Notes under the pieces: generated by a model
The model's input: only the letters and a program-made list of their open reading frames with translations
The model's database searches: none
What the model was told of the DNA's origin: nothing
Translations under genes and position numbers: made by a program
Source: Lachnospiraceae bacterium UBA4348
Lineage (GTDB): Bacteria > Bacillota > Clostridia > Lachnospirales > Lachnospiraceae
Length of the DNA stretch: 29,058 bases
Assembly: GCA_002394165.1 (NCBI GenBank)
Contig: DGTA01000121.1
Coordinates: forward strand, 1-29,058
Reading direction: 5' to 3'
Part shown: positions 8,101 to 15,477 of the stretch, one piece after another
Numbering within the stretch: the first letter of the stretch is position 1
Layout of the letters: each line of letters opens with the position of its first letter

Positions 8101-8901
8101 TTATTTAGTCAGATTTTTATTGATATAGCCTTCTGTGCCGTCATCAAGCCTGACCAGATACCAGTCTCCCGCTTCACCGATAGCTGTCACAGTGGTGTCC
8201 GCATTAAGAGTTCCTATGATATTGGCCTGCTGGTTGGCATTTGCCCTGATATTGCAGTCACCCGCTGTTACCACGCTGAAAGAGTCGGCGTAGGAAGAAA
8301 CATCCGCAGATGCTGCCGGCTCCGCGTTCTGAGCGATCTGCTCAGCCTCGGCGGTCGCTGCCGCATCACGTTCCTCGTCTGTCATCGGAGCTACCTTTTC
8401 CTCCGACAGCACTTCCCCGTAAACGTAACCTTCCCAGTCGTCCACAGCGATCCTGTACCAGTGAGGCGTTACCGCGACCACATTGACCTCATCGCCCTTC
8501 TGGAAACTGCCGACGATGTTGTCGCCGTTCTCCGTCTCCGGTGTGGAGCGGACGTTAATGTCATCTGATGCATAGTAGACCGTGATCTGAGGAAGTTCAG
8601 TCTCATATTCCATCTCTTCGTCAGCTGACAGATTGTCGGGGAACTCTATCTCAGTCTGAGCCTCTGTGACAGCCTCGGTCTGAGGCTCTGTCTGTACCGG
8701 TGCTTCCGTCGGAAGCTCTATCACCACCGTCTCAGTAGCCGGTTCGACCGCAAAGGTGGCGGCTTCCGTCTCCTGCTGCTCGGTCTTGGGCTGTGTCTGT
8801 GCTTCAGTAGTGTTCTCTTCCGGAGCCCTGGTGCCGCAGCCTGCAAGTACCATTGCAGATACTGAAGCAACCAATGCAAGCAGTGCGATTCTTTTTTTCA
8901 T
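8101..8901 (-). CDS. Lipoprotein with two SH3b domains and T/E/Q-rich spacer
   Basis: A 266-residue exported lipoprotein. The ATG at 8901 is preferred (GGAGG seven bases before it). The signal peptide ends in lipobox LAGC (C22). Residues 28-100 are a low-complexity spacer rich in Thr, Glu, Gln and Pro. Two SH3b domains follow: about 106-166 (INVRSTPETE...HWYRIAV...GYV) and 207-265 (CNIRANANQQ...DWYLVRL...GYI), joined by an Ala/Glu linker. The final residues are the end of the second SH3b. It shares this architecture with the proteins at 6340-7926 and 23705-25285, which suggests paralogues. It probably recognises cell-wall peptides. No catalytic domain is seen. Divergent from lepB. Confidence 0.85.
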   Translation of the reverse strand: MKKRIALLALVASVSAMVLAGCGTRAPEENTTEAQTQPKTEQQETEAATFAVEPATETVVIELPTEAPVQTEPQTEAVTEAQTEIEFPDNLSADEEMEYETELPQITVYYASDDINVRSTPETENGDNIVGSFQKGDEVNVVAVTPHWYRIAVDDWEGYVYGEVLSEEKVAPMTDEERDAAATAEAEQIAQNAEPAASADVSSYADSFSVVTAGDCNIRANANQQANIIGTLNADTTVTAIGEAGDWYLVRLDDGTEGYINKNLTK

Positions 8902-8961
8902 GATCAACCCTCCGTTAATTCAATTCATACTCCCAATATAACCTGATATCAGAACGTACAA

Positions 8962-8989
8962 CCTATACAATGATACCATGACCTGTCAA
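8962..8989 (-). promoter_or_regulatory. Promoter of the 8101-8901 lipoprotein gene
   Basis: On the minus strand TTGACA (8984-8989), a 16-bp spacer and TATAGG (8962-8967), about 60 bp before the start codon. Confidence 0.5.
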
Positions 8990-9027
8990 TATTTACAAGT
9001 TTAGATATGTTTTTGCGGCCTGTTTTA

Positions 9028-9036
9028 TGATATAAT
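9028..9036 (+). promoter_or_regulatory. Extended -10 promoter of lepB
   Basis: TG-A-TATAAT (9028-9036) is a perfect extended -10 element. No good -35 box is visible, which is usual for this promoter class. It lies about 75 bp before the lepB start. Confidence 0.6.
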
Positions 9037-9109
9037 CGTTCACGTCCGGCCGGAAGCGGATCTGCCGATGCCTCCTTCCAGTACAGGCCGGTCAGAAAGG
9101 AAATCCGGC

Positions 9110-9832
9110 ATGGCCAATAAGAACAAAGAAAAAACGAACCGTGAACAGGCTTCCTCCTCTGAAAGCAAGGAAAAGCCCACCTTCGTTTCAGAGCTGATCA
9201 GCTGGGCCGTAACGATCGGCGCCGCTGTCCTGATCGCCCTGTTCCTCACCCAGTTCATCATTCTCAACGCCCGGGTCCCGTCCGGCTCCATGGAGACCAC
9301 CATCATGACCGGCGACAGGCTCTTCGGCTCCCGGCTGACGTACCTGTTCCATGAGCCCAGTCGCGGCGATATCATCGTTTTCAAATATCCCGTTTTTGAA
9401 CTGGCCTTAAAGGAACTCAAAGGGTCGGAGTACAAAGAATTCTTCAAAATGAACAAAAAAATCAGGCATACTAATTATATTAAACGTCTCATCGGTCTCC
9501 CCGGAGAGACGGTAGATATCAAGGACGGAAAAATCTATATCAACGGAAGCAGCGAACCGCTGGATGAGCCCTATCTGCATGAAGAATGGGTGGCAGAAAA
9601 CAACGGTCATTTTGAAGTCCCTGAAGGCTGCTATCTGATGCTCGGCGACAACCGAAACAACTCCGCAGACAGTCGGTACTGGAAAAAAGAAGCACAGGCA
9701 CTTTTCAGTGCAGCCGGAGCGGAACTGAGCGAGGAAGACGCCGAAGCGGTGCAGTTCGTGACCAGGAAACAGATCCTCGGGAAAGCGTATCTGCGCTATT
9801 GGCCGATCACCAAGATCTCCCTGCTTTCCTGA
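9110..9832 (+). CDS. lepB: Signal peptidase I
   Basis: Membrane-bound S26 serine protease that removes signal peptides from exported proteins. From the ATG at 9110 (AAAGGA eight bases upstream; the frame also has an ATG at 9068 with a weaker site) the protein is 240 residues. It has a charged cytoplasmic N-terminus, one membrane segment (about 29-52), the nucleophile S60 in PSGSME, the general base K125 in YIKRLIGLPGE, and the conserved box GDNRNNSADSR. About twenty residues before the C-terminus an acidic stretch (AGAELSEEDAEAVQ) inserts between conserved blocks. A single N-terminal anchor is typical of Gram-positive type. The stop codon is the first triplet of the giant palindrome that follows. 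Confidence 0.94.
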   Translation: MANKNKEKTNREQASSSESKEKPTFVSELISWAVTIGAAVLIALFLTQFIILNARVPSGSMETTIMTGDRLFGSRLTYLFHEPSRGDIIVFKYPVFELALKELKGSEYKEFFKMNKKIRHTNYIKRLIGLPGETVDIKDGKIYINGSSEPLDEPYLHEEWVAENNGHFEVPEGCYLMLGDNRNNSADSRYWKKEAQALFSAAGAELSEEDAEAVQFVTRKQILGKAYLRYWPITKISLLS

Positions 9833-10094
9833 CAGGGGACGGTTCTGTGTCAGCGGACGATGACACGGGGACAGTCCTTTGAAGTTTACAGTATGAATAG
9901 AAGACCACACCCTGTCCTAAGGGGACGTTGCCGCAGCGCCGGTACTTGGCGAGGGCAAAGCCCGAGCCTTATGTACCGCTGCGCGACGCAAGAGCGCGAG
10001 CATTCCCCGTGGACAGGGTGTGGTCTTTTATTCTTCTGTACCTGGAAGAACTGTCCCCCTGTCAGCGTAAGCTGACACAGAACCATCCCTGTCA
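9830..10094. repeat. 265-bp nested palindromic element (MITE/REP-like)
   Basis: The outer arms TGACAGGGG...GTTCTGTGTCAGC (9830-9854) and its near-complement (10071-10094) differ by one indel and one base. The similarity continues inward as imperfect inverted arms of about 85 bp each, ending in a perfect 17-bp pair (9901-9917 with 10011-10027). The 93-bp core holds its own hairpin: GCAGC/GCTGC and GGTAC/GTACC, then GGC-GA-GGGC, loop AAA, GCCC-GA-GCC (9948-9968), in which two GA steps face each other as tandem sheared pairs would. No credible ORF. It fills the whole gap between the two convergent stop codons and may terminate transcription from both sides. I believe terminal GGGGACGGTTCT-like sequences recur in clostridial genomes, but could not check. 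Confidence 0.8.
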
Positions 10095-10096
10095 TA

Positions 10097-11338
10097 TTAA
10101 CCCCAGCCGTTGAGATAGGCCTCCTGCTCCGGCGTCAGCCGATCGATCTCCATTCCCATCGCGGCCAGTTTGTGCCATCCGATCTCATCATCGATCGAAT
10201 CCGGAATCTGATAAAGCTTTTTCTCCAGCCCGTCTTTGTGGTCCACGAGCCAGCGCAGCGCCAGGGCCTGTACGGCGAAGGACATGTCCATGATCTCGGC
10301 GGGATGACCCATTCCGCAGGCGAGATTGACCAGGCGGCCTTCTCCCAGGACATTCAGGGTCTTTCCGTTTTTAAGGGTGTAGCCGACGATGTTCTTCCGG
10401 CGCTCGCCGACCGAGACTGCCATCTCCTTAAGCTGGGCCACATTGACTTCACAGTCGAAGTGTCCGGCATTGCACAGGATGGCGTTGTCCTTCATCGTCT
10501 CAAAGTGCCTGGATACGATCACATCCTTGCAGCCCGTCACGGTAACGAAAATGTCGCCGATCTTCGCCGCGTCATCCATCTTCATGATCCGGAAGCCGTC
10601 CATCGTGGCATCCAGCGCTTTGAAGGGATCGATCTCAGTAATGATCACATTGGCGCCCAGGCCCTTGGCCCGCATGGCGACTCCCTTGCCGCACCAGCCG
10701 TAACCGGCCACGACCACGGTCTTGCCCGCGGTGATCAGGTTGGTCGTATCCATGATGGCGGTCCAGACGGACTGTCCGGTCCCGTACTTGTTGTCATAGT
10801 AATGCTTCGCCTTCGCGTCGTTCACTGCCATCATCGCGCACGGAAGAAGGCCGTCGCGTTCCCTTGCCTTCAGGCGCAGGATACCGGTGGTCGTCTCCTC
10901 GCATCCTCCAAACAGTTCGTCCGCGTATCCGGCGCAGTCGCCGCAAAGGAGACTCACCAGGTCACCCCCGTCATCCACGATCAGATGAGGATGGCACTCG
11001 AGCGTCTGGGCAAGCAGCTGCTCGTACTCCGACGGGGAGACCCCGTATCTGGCAAAGGTCTCCACCCCCATTGAAGCCACGGCCGCGGCCACATCATCCT
11101 GGGTCGTCAGCGGATTGCTTCCGGTGAGGAATACCTGCGCGCCGCCCTTCGCAAGCACCAGAGCCAGGTTGGCGGTCTTCGCTTCCAGGTGGATCGAGAC
11201 AGCGACCCTGAGGCCTTTAAAGGGCTGCTCCTTCTCAAACTTCTTCTCTATCTGTGACAGGGCGCTCATGTGGGAGCGGACCCATTCGATCTTCTTGATC
11301 CCTGAAGGCGCCAGGGATGCATCCAGGATATTGCTCAT
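10097..11338 (-). CDS. ahcY: Adenosylhomocysteinase family protein (possibly S-inosylhomocysteine hydrolase)
   Basis: NAD-dependent hydrolysis of S-adenosylhomocysteine to homocysteine and nucleoside. The 413-residue protein has VDDGGDL (the catalytic Asp), EETTTG, NDAKAKHYYDNKYG (Lys/Asp pair), the NAD loop GYGWCGKG, and NAGHFD. It lacks the C-terminal Lys-x-x-x-Tyr tail of the eukaryotic/proteobacterial form and ends LNGWG, as the short archaeal/Thermotoga type does. At the nucleobase site the motif is HLEAKTA (50-56), so K54 replaces the Glu that contacts adenine N6 in human enzyme (HMTVETA). This, with the deaminase gene overlapping its start by 4 bp (ATGA), raises the possibility that the inosyl form is the real substrate. 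Family assignment is firm. Substrate preference is inferred. Confidence 0.93.
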   Translation of the reverse strand: MSNILDASLAPSGIKKIEWVRSHMSALSQIEKKFEKEQPFKGLRVAVSIHLEAKTANLALVLAKGGAQVFLTGSNPLTTQDDVAAAVASMGVETFARYGVSPSEYEQLLAQTLECHPHLIVDDGGDLVSLLCGDCAGYADELFGGCEETTTGILRLKARERDGLLPCAMMAVNDAKAKHYYDNKYGTGQSVWTAIMDTTNLITAGKTVVVAGYGWCGKGVAMRAKGLGANVIITEIDPFKALDATMDGFRIMKMDDAAKIGDIFVTVTGCKDVIVSRHFETMKDNAILCNAGHFDCEVNVAQLKEMAVSVGERRKNIVGYTLKNGKTLNVLGEGRLVNLACGMGHPAEIMDMSFAVQALALRWLVDHKDGLEKKLYQIPDSIDDEIGWHKLAAMGMEIDRLTPEQEAYLNGWG

Positions 11339-12630
11339 CTTTTCCTCCCGTCTGTCTTAAGATGGTTTTGTGCCGCCTCGCGGACATGTTCGTAAACATT
11401 CTTCACATCGATCGTGAGCATCTGCCTGTCCCTCATCACGAACCGGCCGTCTATCATCACCGATGACACCTCCGAACCGTTCGCACTGTAGCAGAGGGAT
11501 GTCGGAATACTGTTGTCCGGGAACAGGGACGGCTCATTCAGGTCGATAAAGATCAGGTCAGCCAGGGCTCCCTCCCGGATCACACCGAGTTTTCCGCTCA
11601 TTCCAAGCGCCGCGGCGGCATTCTCTGTGGCCGCCTTGATGACCTCATCGGCTCCCATCGCAGTCGGATCGCGGTGCAGGCCTTTCTGCAGCAGCGAAAG
11701 CAGGCTCATCTCCCGGAACATGTTCAGCGTGTTGTTGCTCGCCGCGCCGTCCGTTCCGATACACAGGTTGATCCCCCTGCGGAGCATCTCCAAGGTCGGC
11801 GCAAATCCGTTTCCGAGCTTGGCGTTGCTCGCCGGATTGGTCACGATCGTGGCGCCGCTTTTTTTGATCCTGTCCAGGTCATCTCCCTGCATCTGGACGC
11901 AGTGAGCCAGGATCGTATGCTCATCCAGGAAGCCCAGGTCGTCGAGCAGCGCTACCGGAGTCTTCCCCTTTGCCGCCAGGCAGTCCTCCACTTCCTTCAC
12001 GCTCTCGGAGAGATGGATCTGCTTGAGCATTCCTCTCTTCCGGCTCTCCTGCTCAACCTGACCAATAAGGAGATCCGAGCAGCTGTAGATGGCGTGCGGC
12101 GAGAGGACAAAGCGGATCAGGTCACTCTCATATTCTTCTTTTTCGTCCAGCGCTTCCTTAAAGCGTTTGGCCCCGTCTTTGTAAAGATCCTCTCCCACCA
12201 GGCCCCGCCCGATGAATGCGCGCATACCGGCCTGCTCTGCAGCCTTCGGGGACTGACCGCAGTACATATGCATATCGACGAAGCAGGTGGTCCCGGTCCT
12301 GATCATCTCGGTCATGCCCAGAAGGGAGGTCCAGTAGGCCGCCTCCGGATCGAGAGAATCCTCCACGGGCATGACTCCGTCAAAGAGCCACTGGTGGAAG
12401 GGCACATCATCCGCGTAGTTGCGCATGAGCGTCATGTAAACATGAGTATGCATGTTGATCAGTCCCGGCATCACCAGGTGATCCGAGGCGTCCACCGTCT
12501 CATAGGACTCCGACGGCCCGAACGGGACAAAAGACATGGTATTGTCCCGGATAAAAAGGTCTTCCCGGGAGATCTCGTAACCATCTTCCCCGCGGACCAG
12601 GAGCCGTCCGTTCGTTATTTTATAATTCAT
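11335..12630 (-). CDS. mtaD: 5-methylthioadenosine/S-adenosylhomocysteine deaminase (amidohydrolase)
   Basis: Zinc amidohydrolase that deaminates the adenine of MTA or SAH to hypoxanthine. Motifs appear in order: MPGLINMHTHVYM (HxH metal ligands), MIRTGTTCFVDMH, HLSES, HCVQM and GTDGAASNNTLNMFREM. From the ATG at 12630 (AGGCGGA upstream; the frame stays open to 12666 without a better site) it is 431 residues, normal for the family. Its TGA overlaps the ahcY ATG, so the two are translationally coupled. A promoter at 12673-12701 starts the two-gene unit, directly behind the terminator of the upstream operon. Together they remove the methylation by-product SAH. Confidence 0.92.
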   Translation of the reverse strand: MNYKITNGRLLVRGEDGYEISREDLFIRDNTMSFVPFGPSESYETVDASDHLVMPGLINMHTHVYMTLMRNYADDVPFHQWLFDGVMPVEDSLDPEAAYWTSLLGMTEMIRTGTTCFVDMHMYCGQSPKAAEQAGMRAFIGRGLVGEDLYKDGAKRFKEALDEKEEYESDLIRFVLSPHAIYSCSDLLIGQVEQESRKRGMLKQIHLSESVKEVEDCLAAKGKTPVALLDDLGFLDEHTILAHCVQMQGDDLDRIKKSGATIVTNPASNAKLGNGFAPTLEMLRRGINLCIGTDGAASNNTLNMFREMSLLSLLQKGLHRDPTAMGADEVIKAATENAAAALGMSGKLGVIREGALADLIFIDLNEPSLFPDNSIPTSLCYSANGSEVSSVMIDGRFVMRDRQMLTIDVKNVYEHVREAAQNHLKTDGRKR

Positions 12631-12672
12631 ATTAATTCCGCCTTTCCGACAGGAATGTTCCTGCATCCCCTA

Positions 12673-12701
12673 ATTAACCATACCCTCCGAAGAACTGTCA
12701 A
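12673..12701 (-). promoter_or_regulatory. mtaD-ahcY promoter
   Basis: On the minus strand TTGACA (12696-12701), 17 bp, GTTAAT (12673-12678), 43 bp before the mtaD ATG. The leader is too short for a SAM or SAH riboswitch. Confidence 0.6.
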
Positions 12702-12724
12702 GAGGCGGACGGTGCGCCGGAACA

Positions 12725-12768
12725 CAAAAATCCCGTACACGGACACCTTGTCTGTGCACGTGTACGGG
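12725..12768 (-). terminator. Intrinsic terminator of the RuBisCO-like protein operon
   Basis: On the minus strand CCCGTACACG / CGTGTACGGG (12732-12741 with 12759-12768) form a 10-bp stem, with a smaller GACA/TGTC pairing inside, followed by ATTTTTGTG. It ends the long operon 30 bp after the RuBisCO-like gene and insulates mtaD. Confidence 0.88.
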
Positions 12769-12798
12769 TGTGAACATCCCGGATCGGGATAAAAACCA

Positions 12799-14073
12799 TT
12801 ATGAAACGTAGCCCCAGCGGCTGACGGATTCTGCCAGCTCCGGAAAAGCTTTGCATTCCTCGGCGAAATCGCCGCCCTTCATCACGATGTCGATCGCCTG
12901 GCGCATCGCTCTCGCTCCCGCGGTGGGCCCCATCTTATGGCCCTGGATGGCGCCGCCGGCGGCCAGTACGATGTCGGACCCGGCTTCCCGGATATAGCGT
13001 TCCACGATCCCGGGATGCACGCCGCCGCCGATGCTGGGCATCGAGGAGCGGATCTTCCCGAACGGAAGCACGAGCTTCTCGATCGTCTGAAGGTATTTCT
13101 GCTTTCTGAGCGGATACCCGCCGTAAGGCGTATTGATCATCACGATATCCGCGCCGGCCAGCCTGGCCAGCTTTCCGGCTGCCAGCGGAGAGGACATTCC
13201 GCTCAGCATCCCTTCTGTCATCATGCCGGCTCCCGCGGAGTGCCCAAGAATGGGAAGGGATGTATTCCCGGCCACGTAGCTGAGCGTGCTGTAGCCGGTC
13301 ACGGCGAAGTTGATCATCAGTCCGTCCGCGCCGGCCTCCTCGGCCCGCCTGACATTATCCAGGATCTCGCGGGTTCCGCTGGTGATGTTCACCATATAGA
13401 AGACCTTGTTCCCGGTCTCCTCAAAAGCGGCTTTCCCGGCTTCCTTATAGGCCTTGACGCGCTTTGCGGGATCGGAATAGACCGGGTTCCCGAGCAGTTC
13501 GTCATCCTTGATCAGGTCGACGCCGCCTTTCGCCACCTCGTAGAATATCCGGGCCCCTTCCTCGGGTGTGATCCCTGTACAGGGCTTGATCATGTTCAGC
13601 AGCAGCGGACGCTCCTGTACTCCGAAATAATCCCTCAGCCCTTCAATGCCGAATTTCGGCCCGGCAAAACAGCCGAGGAACTCATCCGGAAATTCGATGT
13701 CAAGCAGTTTGACCTGAGCCGAGGTGGAAGCATCATTTCCCAGAAGGGATGTGATCATCAGCGGGAAATCCGTTCCGAAATTCGCGGCCGGATAAGCGAT
13801 CTGGATCACATAGGCCTGCCGCTCCGACACGGACTGGGTCTGCAGTTCAACGGGAGCGGTGTCAAAAATGTTCAGCACCTTTCCCATGTATTTTTCGCGG
13901 ATCTCATCAGTGATCCCCGGGATCGGGACCCATGTCCCGATCGTCTGACCGACCGCCAGGGAGGAGGCTTTGCGGATAATATCCTCCGAAGCGGGAAGGT
14001 CAATATAGTATGTTGCTGTCACGTAATTCCGATCGCGCATGTCCTCGGCCATGGCAAATAAGACTTTGTCCAT
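12799..14073 (-). CDS. RuBisCO-like protein (form IV, YkrW/OiaX-like branch)
   Basis: A 424-residue member of the RuBisCO large-chain superfamily, not a carbon-fixing enzyme. Retained: K163 (MIKPC, equivalent to K175 of spinach), the carbamylation lysine and metal ligands K189, D191, E192 (GGVDLIKDDE), H278 (ILGHS), GGGVHPG (349-355) and AAGGAIQGH (371-379). Lost: K177 is C165, R295 is S279, and no loop-6 lysine (K334) matches in NTPYGGYP. So Mg-assisted enolisation is likely kept while CO2 addition is not. Layout and wording are closest, by eye, to DK-MTP-1-P enolase (MtnW) and to decarboxylating or hydrolysing members of D-apiose catabolism (OiaX, OiaT). Last gene of the sugar-transport operon, 36 bp after gntR. 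A phosphorylated keto-acid or ketose substrate is inferred. Confidence 0.9.
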   Translation of the reverse strand: MDKVLFAMAEDMRDRNYVTATYYIDLPASEDIIRKASSLAVGQTIGTWVPIPGITDEIREKYMGKVLNIFDTAPVELQTQSVSERQAYVIQIAYPAANFGTDFPLMITSLLGNDASTSAQVKLLDIEFPDEFLGCFAGPKFGIEGLRDYFGVQERPLLLNMIKPCTGITPEEGARIFYEVAKGGVDLIKDDELLGNPVYSDPAKRVKAYKEAGKAAFEETGNKVFYMVNITSGTREILDNVRRAEEAGADGLMINFAVTGYSTLSYVAGNTSLPILGHSAGAGMMTEGMLSGMSSPLAAGKLARLAGADIVMINTPYGGYPLRKQKYLQTIEKLVLPFGKIRSSMPSIGGGVHPGIVERYIREAGSDIVLAAGGAIQGHKMGPTAGARAMRQAIDIVMKGGDFAEECKAFPELAESVSRWGYVS

Positions 14074-14109
14074 CTTATATGTATCCTCCTTGCCGGGGAC
14101 CGCTGATCT

Positions 14110-14820
14110 CTACTCGTTTTCGAAATAGCCGTCCGTATAGTGGGCCAGATCCGCGGCCCGTTTTTCAAGATTGCGCTTCTGTTCGTAGTAGAGACGATCA
14201 GAGTCCCCCTCTCTTAAGGCATCCAGGTAGCACTGGTGCTCACGAATCATATCTTCCTTTAATTCCTGGTTCTGAAGAAGCTTCTGGCCGTATATGAATT
14301 TGAAATAGGCCAGATTATCCCAGTATTTCTCGACGTCCTCACAGATGCGCTTCAGCCCGGAGGCCTTGTAGATGGTGAAATGAAACCTGCGGTTGAGCTG
14401 ATACACCTCGACCGGGTCGAGTTCATCCTTCATGACCGCCTTTTTGTACTCCTCATGGATCTGTTCAACCTTCTCCAGCTGGTCCGGAGTGATACGGATG
14501 CAGGCAAATCGGGCCGCGATCGGCTCCAGAGCCGAGCGGGCCAGGTAGATCTCCTGTACGTCCGTCTTTTCAAGCTTGACCAGTTTGGTTCCCGCATAGG
14601 GAATCGTCTTCGCCAGTCCGATCGCTTCAAGGTTGGCGATCGCTTCCCTGACCGGCATCCGGCTCACGCCCAGCTGCTCGGCAAGATCATCCGTTACCAG
14701 CTTGTCTCCCATGGAAAGCTTCCCCTCCATGATCCACTCCATCAGCTGGTCAAAGACCTGTTCAGGAAGCTTGCTTTTCTTCAGAGGTGTTTTGTCATCA
14801 TCACGCATAGTGATTCTCAT
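14110..14820 (-). CDS. GntR family regulator, FCD subfamily
   Basis: A 236-residue DNA-binding regulator. The N-terminal winged helix (about 15-80) carries LPEQVFDQLMEWIMEGKLSMGDKL, LAEQLGVSRMPVREAIANLEAIGL. The C-terminal FCD ligand domain (about 90-225) has the helical pattern with YLARSALEPIAARFA, LNRRFHFTIYKASG and MIREHQCYLDALREGD, which provide the Asp/His metal-site residues of that domain. GGAG seven bases before the ATG sets the start. Sitting inside the operon between the aldolase and the RuBisCO-like gene, it is the obvious local regulator. FCD members usually sense small carboxylates or sugar acids, which fits a sugar-acid route. Its likely target is the repeat-rich leader at 22405-22440 (inference). 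Confidence 0.9.
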   Translation of the reverse strand: MRITMRDDDKTPLKKSKLPEQVFDQLMEWIMEGKLSMGDKLVTDDLAEQLGVSRMPVREAIANLEAIGLAKTIPYAGTKLVKLEKTDVQEIYLARSALEPIAARFACIRITPDQLEKVEQIHEEYKKAVMKDELDPVEVYQLNRRFHFTIYKASGLKRICEDVEKYWDNLAYFKFIYGQKLLQNQELKEDMIREHQCYLDALREGDSDRLYYEQKRNLEKRAADLAHYTDGYFENE

Positions 14821-14834
14821 CGGTCTTCTCCATT

Positions 14835-15446
14835 CTACATTCCCAGTTTCGCTGCGATCTGCTTCAGGAAGGCTACCTGTGCGGTCTCCTCGATGAGTTC
14901 GGCTGCGTGCTCGGCTGCGACAGCTGTTTTGCCGGTCACAACAATGCCGTGATCCTTGAGTATGAACCCGGGCAGTTTAGGCGAAGCTTTGTAGGCCTCC
15001 TCCACGAGATGGAAATACTCGGGATTTACCATGGCAGCCGGGACATTCAGCGTGGGAATGTCGCTGTCCATTTTAAGTTTAGCATGCCAGGTCGTTCTGG
15101 GCAACGCTTTTCCAGTCGACGCCCAGGCGATCGAGTAGACGGAATGCGTATGAACCACGGCATTCACATCCGGGCAGATCCGGTAGAGTAGTCCGTGAAG
15201 GAGTGCCTCACGGGTCGGTTTTCCGGTTCCTTCCACCAGATTCCCGTCAAAATCCGTGATCACGAATCCGTCGGTCGTGCAGTCTGCAAAGGAACTGCCG
15301 CTGGCCTTCACCATCATCAGGTCCTCCCCCGGAACCCGGGCGCTCACGTTTCCGCCGCTGCCCGTCTGCAGGCCCCTCGTGTAAGCTCTCTGGCAGGCGA
15401 TCACCAGATCCTCGGCGATCGGCAAAAGTTTTTCTGTTCTTGACAT
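14835..15446 (-). CDS. Class II aldolase/adducin family protein
   Basis: Zinc-dependent aldolase or decarboxylase of the FucA/AraD fold, 203 residues from the ATG at 15446 (AGGAGGA upstream; the open frame to 15641 lies in the gene before and is not used). The substrate loop TGSGGNVSARV (28-38), KASGSSF (48-54), acid E80 (KPTREALLH) and zinc ligands H99, H101 (VVHTHS) and H166 (KDHG) are all present, so it should be active. Relatives split phosphorylated ketoses or decarboxylate 3-oxo-tetronate 4-phosphates. Here it sits 31 bp after the UPF0261 gene and 14 bp before gntR. It could cleave the product of the RuBisCO-like protein or feed it. Direction and substrate are not decided by sequence. 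Confidence 0.9.
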   Translation of the reverse strand: MSRTEKLLPIAEDLVIACQRAYTRGLQTGSGGNVSARVPGEDLMMVKASGSSFADCTTDGFVITDFDGNLVEGTGKPTREALLHGLLYRICPDVNAVVHTHSVYSIAWASTGKALPRTTWHAKLKMDSDIPTLNVPAAMVNPEYFHLVEEAYKASPKLPGFILKDHGIVVTGKTAVAAEHAAELIEETAQVAFLKQIAAKLGM

Positions 15447-15477
15447 GATTGTCTCCTCCTGTTTATGTTCTCCGGCT

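Noticed and set aside
9860..10095. Three short open frames in the palindrome between lepB and ahcY
   Set aside because: They mirror each other on the two strands because the DNA is palindromic. The composition is not protein-like and no ribosome binding site is present.
12631..12672. SAM or SAH riboswitch before mtaD-ahcY
   Set aside because: The leader between promoter and start codon is about 36 bases, too short for either fold.
12799..14073. True RuBisCO and carbon fixation
   Set aside because: K177, R295 and the loop-6 lysine are missing and no phosphoribulokinase or isomerase gene is near. Only a form IV protein is supported.
12799..15446. Methionine salvage (MTA-isoprenoid or DHAP shunt) for the RuBisCO-like protein and aldolase, given mtaD and ahcY next door
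   Set aside because: No mtnA, mtnP or mtnK homologue is present, a strong terminator separates the units, and the operon starts with a sugar importer. It remains a weaker alternative.
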